DNA from: Bacillota bacterium
GTDB lineage: Bacteria > Bacillota > Clostridia > Oscillospirales > Ruminococcaceae
Length of the DNA: 20,715 bases
Assembly: GCA_023429685.1 (NCBI GenBank)
Contig: JAEZDF010000006.1
Coordinates: 1-20,715 of the forward strand
Direction of reading: 5' to 3'
The position numbers and the translations under genes were made by a program. Shown here piece by piece: positions 7,400-14,823 of the stretch. Within the stretch, counting starts at the first letter, position 1. Each line of letters opens with the position of its first letter. The notes beneath the pieces are model-generated. The model was not told the origin of the DNA. It saw nothing but the letters and a program-made list of their open reading frames with translations, and made no database searches.

Positions 7400-8767
7400 T
7401 TGGAAACAAAAAAGATACGCGTCATCGATGCGAAAACCCCGTTGTGGAAGATTACCTACCCCATCTTTATCGAGATTTTACTGCATATGCTGGTGGGCAA
7501 CGTCGACCAGCTGATGCTCAGCCGGTATTCGGATAGCGCGGTTGCTGCCCTTGGCAACGTCAATCAGCTGATTGGCATCGTGTTTATCCTGTTCTCGGTG
7601 CTTGCCACCGCGATGACGATTGTCGTTTCGCAGGTGCTCGGCGCAAAGGACTACGATAAGGTCAGCGAGATCTATTCAATTGCGGTGTTTGTCAACCTTG
7701 CGTTCGGCGTGGTGATGAGCATTGCAATGACGGTGTTTGCAAGCCCAATCCTGCGGCTAATTCAAACACCAGAGGAACTGATGGGCGACGCGATGACCTA
7801 TCTGCTGATTGTGGGCGGCGGTCTGTTCGGGCAGGCGGTTATCTCCGCAATGAGCGCCATCTTTCGCGCAAACGGGCATGCGATGTACGGCACCATCGTG
7901 TCGTTTGGCGTTAACCTCATCAACATCGCGGGCAACGCACTGCTGTTATTCGGCATGTTCGGCTTGCCCCGCATGGGCGTTGCGGGCGTCGCCATCGCAA
8001 CACTGGTCAGCCGCGGCATCGGCATGGTTGCGCTGCTTGTGCTGTTTCACTTTAAGGTTTCGGGAAAGATTAGCCTAAAGTACCTGCGCCCCTTTCCAAA
8101 GGCTACGCTGTTTAAGCTACTAAAGGTTGGCGTGCCGTCGGCGGGCGAGGAGCTGATGTACAACTCTGCCGAGACGGTGCTGCTGGGCTTTGCCAACACC
8201 ATGGGCGCCGTGGTGCTGGCGGGCAGGGCGTACGGGTATATCCTGTCGTGGTTTTCGGTGTTGTACACCGTAGCGGTCGCCGAGGGCACACAGATTATAG
8301 TCGGTCACCTCATCGGCGCGGGGGACGAAAACGCCGCGGACAAACGGGTAATGCGCACCCTATGGCCGGCGGTTTTGGTGTCGTTGTGCATTACTGTCAC
8401 CCTGTACCTGAACGCGGACTTTTTGCTCTCGCTTTTTACCACCAACCCCGAGATAATCAGAGTAGGCAAGCAGCTTTTGATGATGGAAATCATTCGAGAG
8501 TTTGGCAGCACCTTTAACGTCGTCATCATCCGCTCGCTTCAGGCGGCGGGGGATGTGCGCTTTCCTGTTGTTATCGGAATTGCGTCGATGTGGGGCATCA
8601 TGGTGCCGGTGGGTTACCTGTTCGGGGTACACCTTGGCATGGGACTGCTGGGGCTGTGGATCGGCGTTGCACTGGATGAATGTGTGCGCGCGGTTATCGT
8701 CTTTGTTCGATGGAAGAAGGGACGCTGGCGTGGCAGAGCGCTTGCAGGTGTAAATGCCGGTGCATAA
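7400..8767 (+). CDS. MATE family multidrug/cation antiporter, copy 1
   Basis: This 455-aa inner-membrane transporter of the MATE (NorM/DinF-like) family has about 12 hydrophobic segments in two related halves, roughly residues 12-190 and 230-440. Family features include the N-terminal IFIEILLHMLVGNVDQLM, the SQVLGAKDYDKV turn near 72-83 and the second-half EGTQIIVGHLIGAGDE. MATE proteins export cationic drugs or metabolites using Na+ or H+. The start is TTG: the next gene, a close paralogue, has TTG at the matching place and exactly the same length. AAGGCGGA lies about 12 bases upstream. The protein ends in WRGRALAGVNAGA, as its paralogue does. Substrate cannot be told from sequence. Confidence 0.93.
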   Translation: METKKIRVIDAKTPLWKITYPIFIEILLHMLVGNVDQLMLSRYSDSAVAALGNVNQLIGIVFILFSVLATAMTIVVSQVLGAKDYDKVSEIYSIAVFVNLAFGVVMSIAMTVFASPILRLIQTPEELMGDAMTYLLIVGGGLFGQAVISAMSAIFRANGHAMYGTIVSFGVNLINIAGNALLLFGMFGLPRMGVAGVAIATLVSRGIGMVALLVLFHFKVSGKISLKYLRPFPKATLFKLLKVGVPSAGEELMYNSAETVLLGFANTMGAVVLAGRAYGYILSWFSVLYTVAVAEGTQIIVGHLIGAGDENAADKRVMRTLWPAVLVSLCITVTLYLNADFLLSLFTTNPEIIRVGKQLLMMEIIREFGSTFNVVIIRSLQAAGDVRFPVVIGIASMWGIMVPVGYLFGVHLGMGLLGLWIGVALDECVRAVIVFVRWKKGRWRGRALAGVNAGA

Positions 8768-8829
8768 ACGCGCGTTTATATAGCTTGCTACAATCATTTT
8801 TTGGTACGAAGGGTGGACTTAGAGTCACT

Positions 8830-10197
8830 TTGAATAATAAAAAGATGCGCGTCCTAGACGCAAAAACCTCCCTATGGGTGGTTACGCTGCCTATTTTTAT
8901 TGAGATGTTATTACATATGCTGGTGGGCAACGTCGATCAGCTGATGGTAAGCCGTTATTCCGACAACGCAGTCGCCGCCATCGGCAACGTAAACCAAATC
9001 GTGAACCTTGTATTCATTCTGTTTTCGGTGCTTGGCATGGCAACCACCATCATGGTGTCGCAGGTGCTGGGCGCGAAGGATTTCAGCAAAACATCTGAGA
9101 TCTACTCGATTTCTGTGTTCGTAAATCTGGCGTTTGGGCTTATCATGAGCGTGGTGCTTACTACGTTTGCCCGCCCTATCCTCAGCTTGCTGCAAACCCC
9201 AGCGGTGCTGTTTGAGGATGCGCTAAACTACCTGAAAATCGTAGGCTCGGGGCTATTTTGCCAGTCGGTTATTGTCACCCTAAGCGCCATCTTTCGGGCA
9301 AACGGGTACACCAAGCACACGATGGTGGTATCCTTTGCGATGAACCTCATCAACATCGTTGGCAATGCGCTACTGCTGTTTGGCTGGGGGGGTCTGCCCC
9401 GTATGGGTGCGACGGGTGTAGCCATCTCTACACTGGTCAGCCGTTTTATCGGCATGCTGCTATTGCTTATTCTGTTTAAGACCACCGTTTCGGGCAGCAT
9501 CAGCCTAAAATACCTGCGCCCGTTTCCGTTTGCCACCCTTGCTAAACTGTTGCGTATCGGTGTGCCGACGGGGGGAGAATCGCTTATCTACTCGTTTGCG
9601 CAGACGATACTGCTTGGCTTTGCCAACACCATGGGTGCCGAGGTGCTTTCTGCCAGGGTGTACGCAAGCATTATATCGTGGTTTTCGTGGCTGTACGCCG
9701 TTTCGGTGGCGCAGGGCACGCAGATTGTTGTGGGGCACCTAATCGGCGCGGGAGATGAGGACGGTGCCGACCGCAGGGTGCGAAAAACGCTGTGGCCCGC
9801 CTTGCTGGTTTCACTTGGTACAACCATAATAATCTATTTAAACGGTACTGTGCTGCTTTCACTGATTACCGACAACCCGGAAATTATCGCCATAGCAAAG
9901 AAGGTGCTGCTTGTAGAGATTGCACTCGAGCTCGGGCGCACCATTAACGTGGTCATCATCAAATCATCTCAGGCGGCGGGGGATGTGCGCTTTCCCGTTA
10001 TTATCGGTGTAATTTCAATGTGGGGCATCATGGTGCCGGTGGGCTACCTGTTCGGGGTTCACCTCGGGCTGGGGCTTGCGGGGCTTTGGATTGGCATTGC
10101 GTGCGATGAATGTGTGCGTGCCGTCATTATGTTTGTGCGCTGGCGAAAAGGACATTGGCGCGGAAGAGCCCTTGCGGGGGCAAATACTGCTACATAA
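8830..10197 (+). CDS. MATE family multidrug/cation antiporter, copy 2
   Basis: This second 455-aa MATE transporter lies 62 bases after copy 1 and is clearly its tandem duplicate. Long blocks are identical (LLHMLVGNVDQLM, SQVLGAKD, GHLIGAGDE, MWGIMVPVGYLFGVHLG), and both end in the same basic WRxGxWRGRALAG tail. The start is set at TTG 8830, giving MNNKKMRVLDAKTS against METKKIRVIDAKTP in copy 1 and equal lengths; AGGGTGGA lies about 12 bases before it. A longer frame from 8680 overlaps copy 1 and is not supported. The pair may form homodimers or a heteromeric pump, or cover different substrates; this is inference. No drug-responsive regulator is directly adjacent. Confidence 0.92.
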   Translation: MNNKKMRVLDAKTSLWVVTLPIFIEMLLHMLVGNVDQLMVSRYSDNAVAAIGNVNQIVNLVFILFSVLGMATTIMVSQVLGAKDFSKTSEIYSISVFVNLAFGLIMSVVLTTFARPILSLLQTPAVLFEDALNYLKIVGSGLFCQSVIVTLSAIFRANGYTKHTMVVSFAMNLINIVGNALLLFGWGGLPRMGATGVAISTLVSRFIGMLLLLILFKTTVSGSISLKYLRPFPFATLAKLLRIGVPTGGESLIYSFAQTILLGFANTMGAEVLSARVYASIISWFSWLYAVSVAQGTQIVVGHLIGAGDEDGADRRVRKTLWPALLVSLGTTIIIYLNGTVLLSLITDNPEIIAIAKKVLLVEIALELGRTINVVIIKSSQAAGDVRFPVIIGVISMWGIMVPVGYLFGVHLGLGLAGLWIGIACDECVRAVIMFVRWRKGHWRGRALAGANTAT

Positions 10198-10239
10198 GCG
10201 GCGCGTTCGCCGCATAACTAATGGGTTTGGGGGAGCAAT

Positions 10240-10455
10240 ATGAACAAGCAAAGTATCGACCGCATCAACGAGCTTGCCCGCAAGGCAAAGACGGCGGGCT
10301 TGACCGAAGAAGAAAAGGCGGAGCAGCAGCGCCTGCGCGCGGAGTATATCAAGGCGTACCGCGAAAGCCTGCGCCAGACGCTGGACAGCATGGTAATCAA
10401 AGAGCCGGACGGCAGTCTCCATCCGCTGAAAAAGAAAGACGAGCCATTGCATTGA
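10240..10455 (+). CDS. DUF896 (YnzC-like) small protein
   Basis: This 71-aa protein matches the DUF896/YnzC family of Firmicutes by its opening IDRINELARKAKTAGLTEEE, the following EQQRLRAEYIKAYRESLRQTLDS and the KEPDG stretch. The fold is a two-helix hairpin; the tail is Lys-rich and probably flexible. The family's role is not settled. GGGGGAGC lies about 6 bases before the ATG. It sits 42 bases after the second MATE gene and 26 before the PEBP gene, so the three may share a transcript. Confidence 0.88.
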   Translation: MNKQSIDRINELARKAKTAGLTEEEKAEQQRLRAEYIKAYRESLRQTLDSMVIKEPDGSLHPLKKKDEPLH

Positions 10456-10481
10456 CAATACAGCCGTGGGGGGAAGACAGA

Positions 10482-11042
10482 ATGAAGAAAAGACGCTTGT
10501 TTATCGGCACCGCTGTTATCGTCATCGTGGCATTGGGGGTATTTATGATGTTTATTGCAAAAGGCAACACCGAGGGGTATCCCGACAAAACCATTTCCGT
10601 CACAAGCAGTGCGTTTGAGGATGGGGGCACAATACCCGTTCGCTATACGGGCAATGGAGAGGATGTCTCGCCGCCGCTTACCATAACAGGGCTTAGCGCG
10701 GACGCAGTATCCATCGCGGTGGTGATGGACGACCTTGATTTTCCGCTAGGCACCTACAACCATTGGGTACTGTGGAACATGCCGGTCTTAGATGCCATCC
10801 CCGAGGCGGTTTCGCACGGCGGCACCGTGGATACGCTTGGCGGGGCAGTGCAGGGTGTGGGCTACGGGCACAACCGATACAGCGGACCTAAGCCGCCCTT
10901 TGGCAGCCATCGGTATGTGTTCCGTGTGTATGCACTGGACACAACGCTTGACCTGCCCGAAACGGCGGGCAAAAAAGAGCTGCTGGGCGCGATGGATGGG
11001 CATATCCTTGGGTACGGAGAGCTAATGGGTAGGTACCGCTAA
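10482..11042 (+). CDS. YbhB/PEBP-family protein with N-terminal membrane anchor
   Basis: This 186-aa protein starts with a basic MKKRR followed by a hydrophobic helix (about residues 6-26) that is an uncleaved anchor or signal peptide. No lipobox cysteine is present. The rest is a bacterial phosphatidylethanolamine-binding-like (YbhB/YbcL) domain. The ligand-pocket motif appears as MDDLDFP (82-88), followed by NHWVLWNMP (93-101), and GSHRYVFRVYAL at 141-152 carries the conserved His-Arg. The domain probably faces outside the membrane. A different frame gives a longer open stretch from 10221 that overlaps DUF896; the ATG at 10482, just after GGGGGAAGACAG, is preferred. Ligand and role are unknown; cytosolic YbhB relatives bind anionic phosphate-like ligands. 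Confidence 0.85.
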   Translation: MKKRRLFIGTAVIVIVALGVFMMFIAKGNTEGYPDKTISVTSSAFEDGGTIPVRYTGNGEDVSPPLTITGLSADAVSIAVVMDDLDFPLGTYNHWVLWNMPVLDAIPEAVSHGGTVDTLGGAVQGVGYGHNRYSGPKPPFGSHRYVFRVYALDTTLDLPETAGKKELLGAMDGHILGYGELMGRYR

Positions 11043-11062
11043 TCACGAAAACAATACTATCT

Positions 11063-11114
11063 AGGCTGCCGAGCAAGACCGATGAGGGATGGGTTTGCGC
11101 GGCAGCCTCGTTTT
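11063..11114 (+). terminator. Probable terminator after the PEBP gene
   Basis: AGGCTGCCG (11063-11071) pairs with CGGCAGCCT (11100-11108), followed by CGTTTTG. The 28-base loop can pair further through GCAA and TTGC. The T-run is short. It lies 21 bases after the stop. The 11115-11226 stretch before the mgtC-like gene is AT-rich and should hold a promoter, but I cannot pick one with confidence and see no M-box-like riboswitch. Confidence 0.6.
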
Positions 11115-11226
11115 GTGGTATGACAAAAGCTTTAGGGTCCTAATTGTATGGTAATACTATACATAAAAATTAACATATGCTATATTTAAGACAGAGTATA
11201 TCGAGCGATAAAGGAGGGGTGTTGCC

Positions 11227-11946
11227 GTGACGGTACAGTTTGAGAGCTTTATGGAGCTGATGAACTACCTCAGGGAGGTAAACCTGCTTTCGACCTTTGT
11301 ACGGCTGCTGCTTGCCGTTTTGTTGGGCGGCGTAATCGGCATGGAACGCGGCAGGCGCAAGCAGGCGGCGGGCTTTCGCACCCATATCCTTGTGTGCGTG
11401 GGCGCAACACTCGCCATGATAACCAACCAGTACATCTTTGCGTTTTTAACATTCGGGCAGACCGACCCTGCCAGAATCGGCGCACAGGTAATCAGCGGCA
11501 TCGGTTTTTTGGGTGCTGGCACCATCCTAATAACCGGTCGGCAGCAGATTAAGGGGCTGACCACCGCGGCGGGGCTTTGGGCGTGCGCCACAATGGGGCT
11601 TGCCCTTGGCATCGGCTTTTACAGCGGGGCGATTATCGGCTGCTTGATTATCGTAATGGTTATCACCCTGCTGCACCGGCTGGATGAGGCGTTTTACAAA
11701 AGCGCCCGCGTGGTGCGGCTGTATATCGAGATTGACGGGCTTGACCGTTTTAAAGAGGTGCTTACCTATCTGCGCACGCACTACGGCGAGGTGGATTCGG
11801 TGGAGCTGATTCGTCAAACCGAGGCGGTGGCATCGATGGGCGTTTTTGTGAACATCGGGCTTTCCGCTAAACAGAATACACAGGAGGAGCTTGCGAGTAT
11901 TCGCACCATCGAGGGCGTGGTGTATGTCGAGGAGCTAAGCTGGTAA
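11227..11946 (+). CDS. MgtC/SapB family membrane protein
   Basis: This 239-aa protein has the MgtC/SapB N-terminal membrane domain with about four to five helices. Signatures are GGVIGMERGRRKQAAGFRTH (34-53), GIGFLGAGTIL (91-101) and KGLTTAAGLWACA (109-121). After residue 155 comes a soluble domain of about 85 residues with an ACT-like pattern (VVRLYIEIDGLDRFKEVL and the closing IEGVVYVEEL). MgtC proteins are tied to Mg2+ stress and, in some pathogens, to restraint of the F-type ATPase; the longer two-domain form is common in ordinary Firmicutes, where its role is unclear. The start is GTG, 9-10 bases after AAGGAGG. It stands alone between a terminator and the AraC-type gene. Confidence 0.9.
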   Translation: MTVQFESFMELMNYLREVNLLSTFVRLLLAVLLGGVIGMERGRRKQAAGFRTHILVCVGATLAMITNQYIFAFLTFGQTDPARIGAQVISGIGFLGAGTILITGRQQIKGLTTAAGLWACATMGLALGIGFYSGAIIGCLIIVMVITLLHRLDEAFYKSARVVRLYIEIDGLDRFKEVLTYLRTHYGEVDSVELIRQTEAVASMGVFVNIGLSAKQNTQEELASIRTIEGVVYVEELSW

Positions 11947-12039
11947 AGTAAAAGTGAACCGTTGTGTGAAAAAGGGCATGGTATGACAAGCGCAGCATCG
12001 GCTATCCATGCTATCCTTAATCCATAAGGAGGTGCTGTT

Positions 12040-12939
12040 ATGCACGCATGGGAAGCCATACAAAAAACCCTAGACCACATCGAGGAACATCTATCCGAGC
12101 CGCTTAAGCCCGATACCCTCTCAGAGATTGCCGCGCTTTCGCCCTTTTATTTCAGGCGTTTATTCACGAAGCTGGTGCGGTGTCCGGTCAGCGAGTATAT
12201 CAAGCTGCGCAGGCTGGCACGGGCATGTGACATGCTAAAGCAAGGTAATAAGCGAATATTGGATATTGCACTTGAGTGCGGCTTTTGCGACCACGCGGGG
12301 TTTACCCGCGCCTTTAAAACCGCATACGGTATAACGCCGGAGCAGTACCGCGCCGAGCCGCGAAGCTTAAACCAGTTTGTAAAGCCGGAGCTTTTGCTGC
12401 ACTACGTGATGGTGGATGAGGATGTTCCGATAATCACAGACGGAATCGTCGTTGAGGTAAAGCGTACGACGCTTACCAAGGAGCGGTTGTACCTCGGTGC
12501 AGCGGGGGCAGTTTCACTTGAGGAGCTTTCGGGAGGAACAACGACGGGGGTTTCCTCCGCAGGGCTGCTTTGGGACGAATTTCACCGCGGCAAGTCGGAG
12601 ATACCGGGGATGCTACCCGGCGGCAACGAGCTTGGTGTACTGTACATGGGCGACGCAGCCCCCGGTTATTGCACCTATTTTGCGGGGGGAGAGGTGCAGG
12701 ACGGCACCGAGAAGGGCGAGCAGACAGCCTTTGTATTGCCGTGCGGCGAATATGTGCGATGCTGCTTTGAGGCGGAGAATTTTGAGCAGCTGGTTGGCTC
12801 GGCAGTGTTTTTGGCGTCAGAATTTATGGGCGGCTGGCTGAAGAAGCATGACATCCGTTGCGGTGACTTTGCGGCGGAGCTGTACTTCGATACCACCCCC
12901 GACGGGTGCTATATGGAGCAGTGGATGCCCATAGTCTGA
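12040..12939 (+). CDS. AraC-type regulator with GyrI-like ligand domain
   Basis: This 299-aa transcription factor has the AraC double helix-turn-helix at the N-terminus (about residues 8-107). It includes LSEIAALSPFYFRRLFTKLVRCPVSEYI-type spacing and the signature region ILDIALECGFCDHAGFTRAFK through YGITPEQYR. The rest, about 120-299, is a GyrI-like/SOUL-type small-molecule-binding domain with the expected FVLPCGEYVRCCFEAE and AELYF elements. The layout is like Rob or SoxS-type multidrug regulators (MarA/Rob fused to a ligand domain), so it probably senses a small hydrophobic compound and activates detoxification genes. AAGGAGG precedes the ATG. It is followed at 26 and 35 bases by a DUF3788 gene and a GNAT gene, a probable operon. 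Confidence 0.9.
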   Translation: MHAWEAIQKTLDHIEEHLSEPLKPDTLSEIAALSPFYFRRLFTKLVRCPVSEYIKLRRLARACDMLKQGNKRILDIALECGFCDHAGFTRAFKTAYGITPEQYRAEPRSLNQFVKPELLLHYVMVDEDVPIITDGIVVEVKRTTLTKERLYLGAAGAVSLEELSGGTTTGVSSAGLLWDEFHRGKSEIPGMLPGGNELGVLYMGDAAPGYCTYFAGGEVQDGTEKGEQTAFVLPCGEYVRCCFEAENFEQLVGSAVFLASEFMGGWLKKHDIRCGDFAAELYFDTTPDGCYMEQWMPIV

Positions 12940-12965
12940 TGTGCCAAGACGAAAGGCGGAGCAAA

Positions 12966-13391
12966 ATGAACATGCTGTGGAATAAGGAAGACGAGACAAT
13001 CCGCCCCGACAGCGATACGCTCATTGCGTATGTAAACAGCCCGCTGTGGGACAGGTTGAACGACCAGATGCGAGATAGCTACGCCTGTGCACCGCAGCTG
13101 AACTACAGCCGCTGCTCAATGCAGCGCGGGTGGAATGTGCGGTACAAAAAGGCGGGCAGAAGCCTGTGCACGCTGTACCCGATGCAGGGACATTTTATCG
13201 CGCTGGTTGTCATCGGGCAACGGGAGAGCGCGCAGGCTGAGCTTGCGCTGCCCCTTTTATCGCAGTACCTGCAAACGCTGTACCGCGAAACACAAAGCGG
13301 AATGGGGCAAAAATGGCTGATGATATGTGTAACGACCGAGGAGATACTAAGCGATGTATTACAGCTTATATCCATTCGGGCACAGGCATAA
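12966..13391 (+). CDS. DUF3788 family protein
   Basis: This 141-aa protein resembles DUF3788. It has the features WNVRYKKAGRSLCTLYPMQGHF (about 57-78), the following hydrophobic strand ALVVIGQRE and a C-terminal WLMICVTTEE. There is no signal peptide or membrane helix. The ATG at 12966 follows AAAGGCGGAGC; an in-frame ATG 60 bases upstream would overlap the regulator gene and lacks a ribosome site. DUF3788 proteins often lie near AraC/GyrI-like genes and may share a related ligand-binding fold, but the function is unknown. Confidence 0.72.
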   Translation: MNMLWNKEDETIRPDSDTLIAYVNSPLWDRLNDQMRDSYACAPQLNYSRCSMQRGWNVRYKKAGRSLCTLYPMQGHFIALVVIGQRESAQAELALPLLSQYLQTLYRETQSGMGQKWLMICVTTEEILSDVLQLISIRAQA

Positions 13392-13426
13392 ACAGGTAAA
13401 GTTGCGACAGAGAGGAATTCGATACC

Positions 13427-14278
13427 GTGCAGATTGTAAAGGACTATAAACACGACGACCGCCTACGCGCGCAGCTGAATGCCCTTGCGCGTGAGACCTT
13501 TGGGCTGGATTTTGAGCCATGGTATCAGGCGGGGTTTTGGGACGAGCGGTATGTACCCTATTCCGTTTTTGAGGATGGTTGCATTGCTGCCAATGTATCG
13601 CTCAACCGCGTTACCGTGGTGTACGACGGAAGGCCCCATGCCGCCGCGATGATCGGCACGGTGATGACCGCACAACCCTACCGCGGCAGAGGCTATGCAA
13701 GGCTGCTGATGGACACGGTGCTGCAGGACTGTAAGCAGGACGCAAAGTTTGTGTACCTGTTTGCCAACGACACAGTGCTCGACTTCTACCCGAAGTTTGG
13801 CTTTGTGCGCATGGATGAAAAGCAGTGCGTGGTGTCGCTTGACGGGCAAGGCATTGCTGTGGGCGAACCGCCACGGCAGCTTAGGGTAGCGCACCCGGAA
13901 GACCTTACGGTGCTGCTGAGGCTGCTCGAAACAGGCATCCCTGCACCCAAGAGGCTTTTGGTGCCCACCATCCGTGCACTGGTGCTGTTTTACTGCATGA
14001 GTGTGTACCAAGATAGCGTGTACTACTACCCGAGCCGCGACCTGCTCGTGTTTTACCACGACGGGGTGCTGCTGGACTATTACAGCGGTGCGCCGATGTC
14101 GCTTGCAGAGGTCTGTGGGCTTATAGCCCCCGAGAAGAGGAAACTGCCACTGGGCTTTACCCCGATGGATACAGCTGGGCTAACCTGCCAGTACCGCGTG
14201 TATGACGACAACCTGTTTATCACAAACCCCGCGCCGGTAGCAGGCGGGGCGATGTTCCCGAGCCTTTCCCGCGCATAA
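13427..14278 (+). CDS. GNAT-family N-acetyltransferase
   Basis: This 283-aa protein has the GNAT acetyl-CoA site. Strand AAMIGTVMTAQPYRGRGYA (73-91) contains the pyrophosphate-binding YRGRGYA, and VYLFANDTVLDFYPKFGF (109-126) is the typical motif B with its Tyr. The second half (about 140-283) is an extra domain found in larger GNATs of the Eis/enhanced-survival type, which acetylate amines such as aminoglycosides or protein N-termini; which applies is unknown. The start is GTG after AGAGAGGAATT. It closes the three-gene group with the AraC-type regulator, which makes a resistance or detoxification role plausible. Confidence 0.85.
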   Translation: MQIVKDYKHDDRLRAQLNALARETFGLDFEPWYQAGFWDERYVPYSVFEDGCIAANVSLNRVTVVYDGRPHAAAMIGTVMTAQPYRGRGYARLLMDTVLQDCKQDAKFVYLFANDTVLDFYPKFGFVRMDEKQCVVSLDGQGIAVGEPPRQLRVAHPEDLTVLLRLLETGIPAPKRLLVPTIRALVLFYCMSVYQDSVYYYPSRDLLVFYHDGVLLDYYSGAPMSLAEVCGLIAPEKRKLPLGFTPMDTAGLTCQYRVYDDNLFITNPAPVAGGAMFPSLSRA

Positions 14279-14300
14279 CATAGCCAACCTTCGGTTGGCA

Positions 14301-14550
14301 TTGGGAAAACCTTCGGTTCTCTGGTTTTCAGGTTTTCCGAGTAATGTCAAGACAAACCGTAGGGGCGATTAGCAATCGCCCGTGTTGCATTGCATCGCCA
14401 AGCTAAAGCTTGGCATTGGGAAAACCTTCGGTTTTTTGGTTTTCAGGTTTTCTGAGTAATGTCAAGACTAACCGTAGGGGCGATTAGCAATCGCCCGTGT
14501 TGCATTGCATCGCCAAGCTAAAGCTTGGCATTGGGAAAACCTTCGGTTTT
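14301..14550 (+). repeat. 115-bp tandem repeat, two full copies and a partial third
   Basis: Copies at 14301-14415 and 14416-14530 are nearly identical, and a third stops after about 20 bases (14531-14550). Each unit holds AAAACC-TTC-GGTT stretches, a CGTAGGG-led palindrome with GGGCGATT-AGC-AATCGCCC (14363-14381 and 14478-14496) and a GCCAAGCT/AGCTTGGC stem. The 19 bases before copy 1 carry a variant of that last stem, GCCAACC-TTC-GGTTGGC, with both arms changed together. No open frame crosses it. It lies in the 14279-14823 stretch, which has no gene. Confidence 0.92.
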
Positions 14551-14619
14551 CAGCTCTATCCTAGCCTTTGCGTTAAGTCAACCTTTGGTTCTCTGGGTTT
14601 TCGGCTCTATCTAATCCAG

Positions 14620-14720
14620 CCGTAGGGAGCGACGCCCTCGTCGCTCCGTCCCTGACTGGTTATAAATAAGCGTCAATCATTTTGTGCGATGACAAGCCGA
14701 ACGGTCAAGACCGTTCCCTA
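14620..14720. repeat. Two more CGTAGGG-flanked palindromes
   Basis: GGAGCGACG-CCCT-CGTCGCTCC (14626-14647) follows CGTAGG on the + strand. GAACGGTC-AA-GACCGTTC (14699-14716) is followed by CCTACG, so it is the same element on the - strand. With the two palindromes inside the 115-bp repeats, this makes four copies of a CGTAGGG-plus-stem element in about 360 bases. The stems differ in sequence but keep their pairing. Confidence 0.75.
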
Positions 14721-14772
14721 CGCATCGCCCGCGTTTTTCTCTTTTTGTGCAGATACACTCTCCAAAGACACA

Positions 14773-14807
14773 CAGCCCCCCGCCGATTACACGTCGGCGG
14801 GGGGCTG
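14773..14807. terminator. Strong hairpin downstream of the lipoprotein gene
   Basis: CAGCCCCCCGCCGA pairs perfectly with TCGGCGGGGGGCTG (14 bp) around a 7-base loop. It sits 16 bases past the stop of the - strand lipoprotein gene and is the likely terminator for it. The T-rich tract TTGTTGTGTTGT is on the + strand side, so it may also stop + strand reading from the repeat region. Confidence 0.75.
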
Positions 14808-14823
14808 TTGTTGTGTTGTCTGT

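Noticed and set aside
8680..8829. N-terminal extension of the second MATE gene
   Set aside because: It overlaps the first MATE gene, has a Cys/Arg-rich sequence unlike the family, and TTG 8830 matches the first copy's start and length.
10221..10481. Extension of the PEBP gene upstream across the DUF896 gene
   Set aside because: The DUF896 frame is clearly the real one there; ATG 10482 starts a normal signal-anchor sequence.
11115..11226. Mg2+ riboswitch (M-box) before the mgtC-like gene
   Set aside because: The gap is too short and AT-rich, with no recognisable conserved M-box core.
13463..14059. 198-codon - strand frame opposite the GNAT gene
   Set aside because: It is antisense to a gene with clear acetyl-CoA motifs, is His-rich, and has no ribosome site.
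14301..14550. CRISPR array
   Set aside because: The repeats are 115 bases and directly adjoining, with no unique spacers and no cas genes; it is a tandem repeat.
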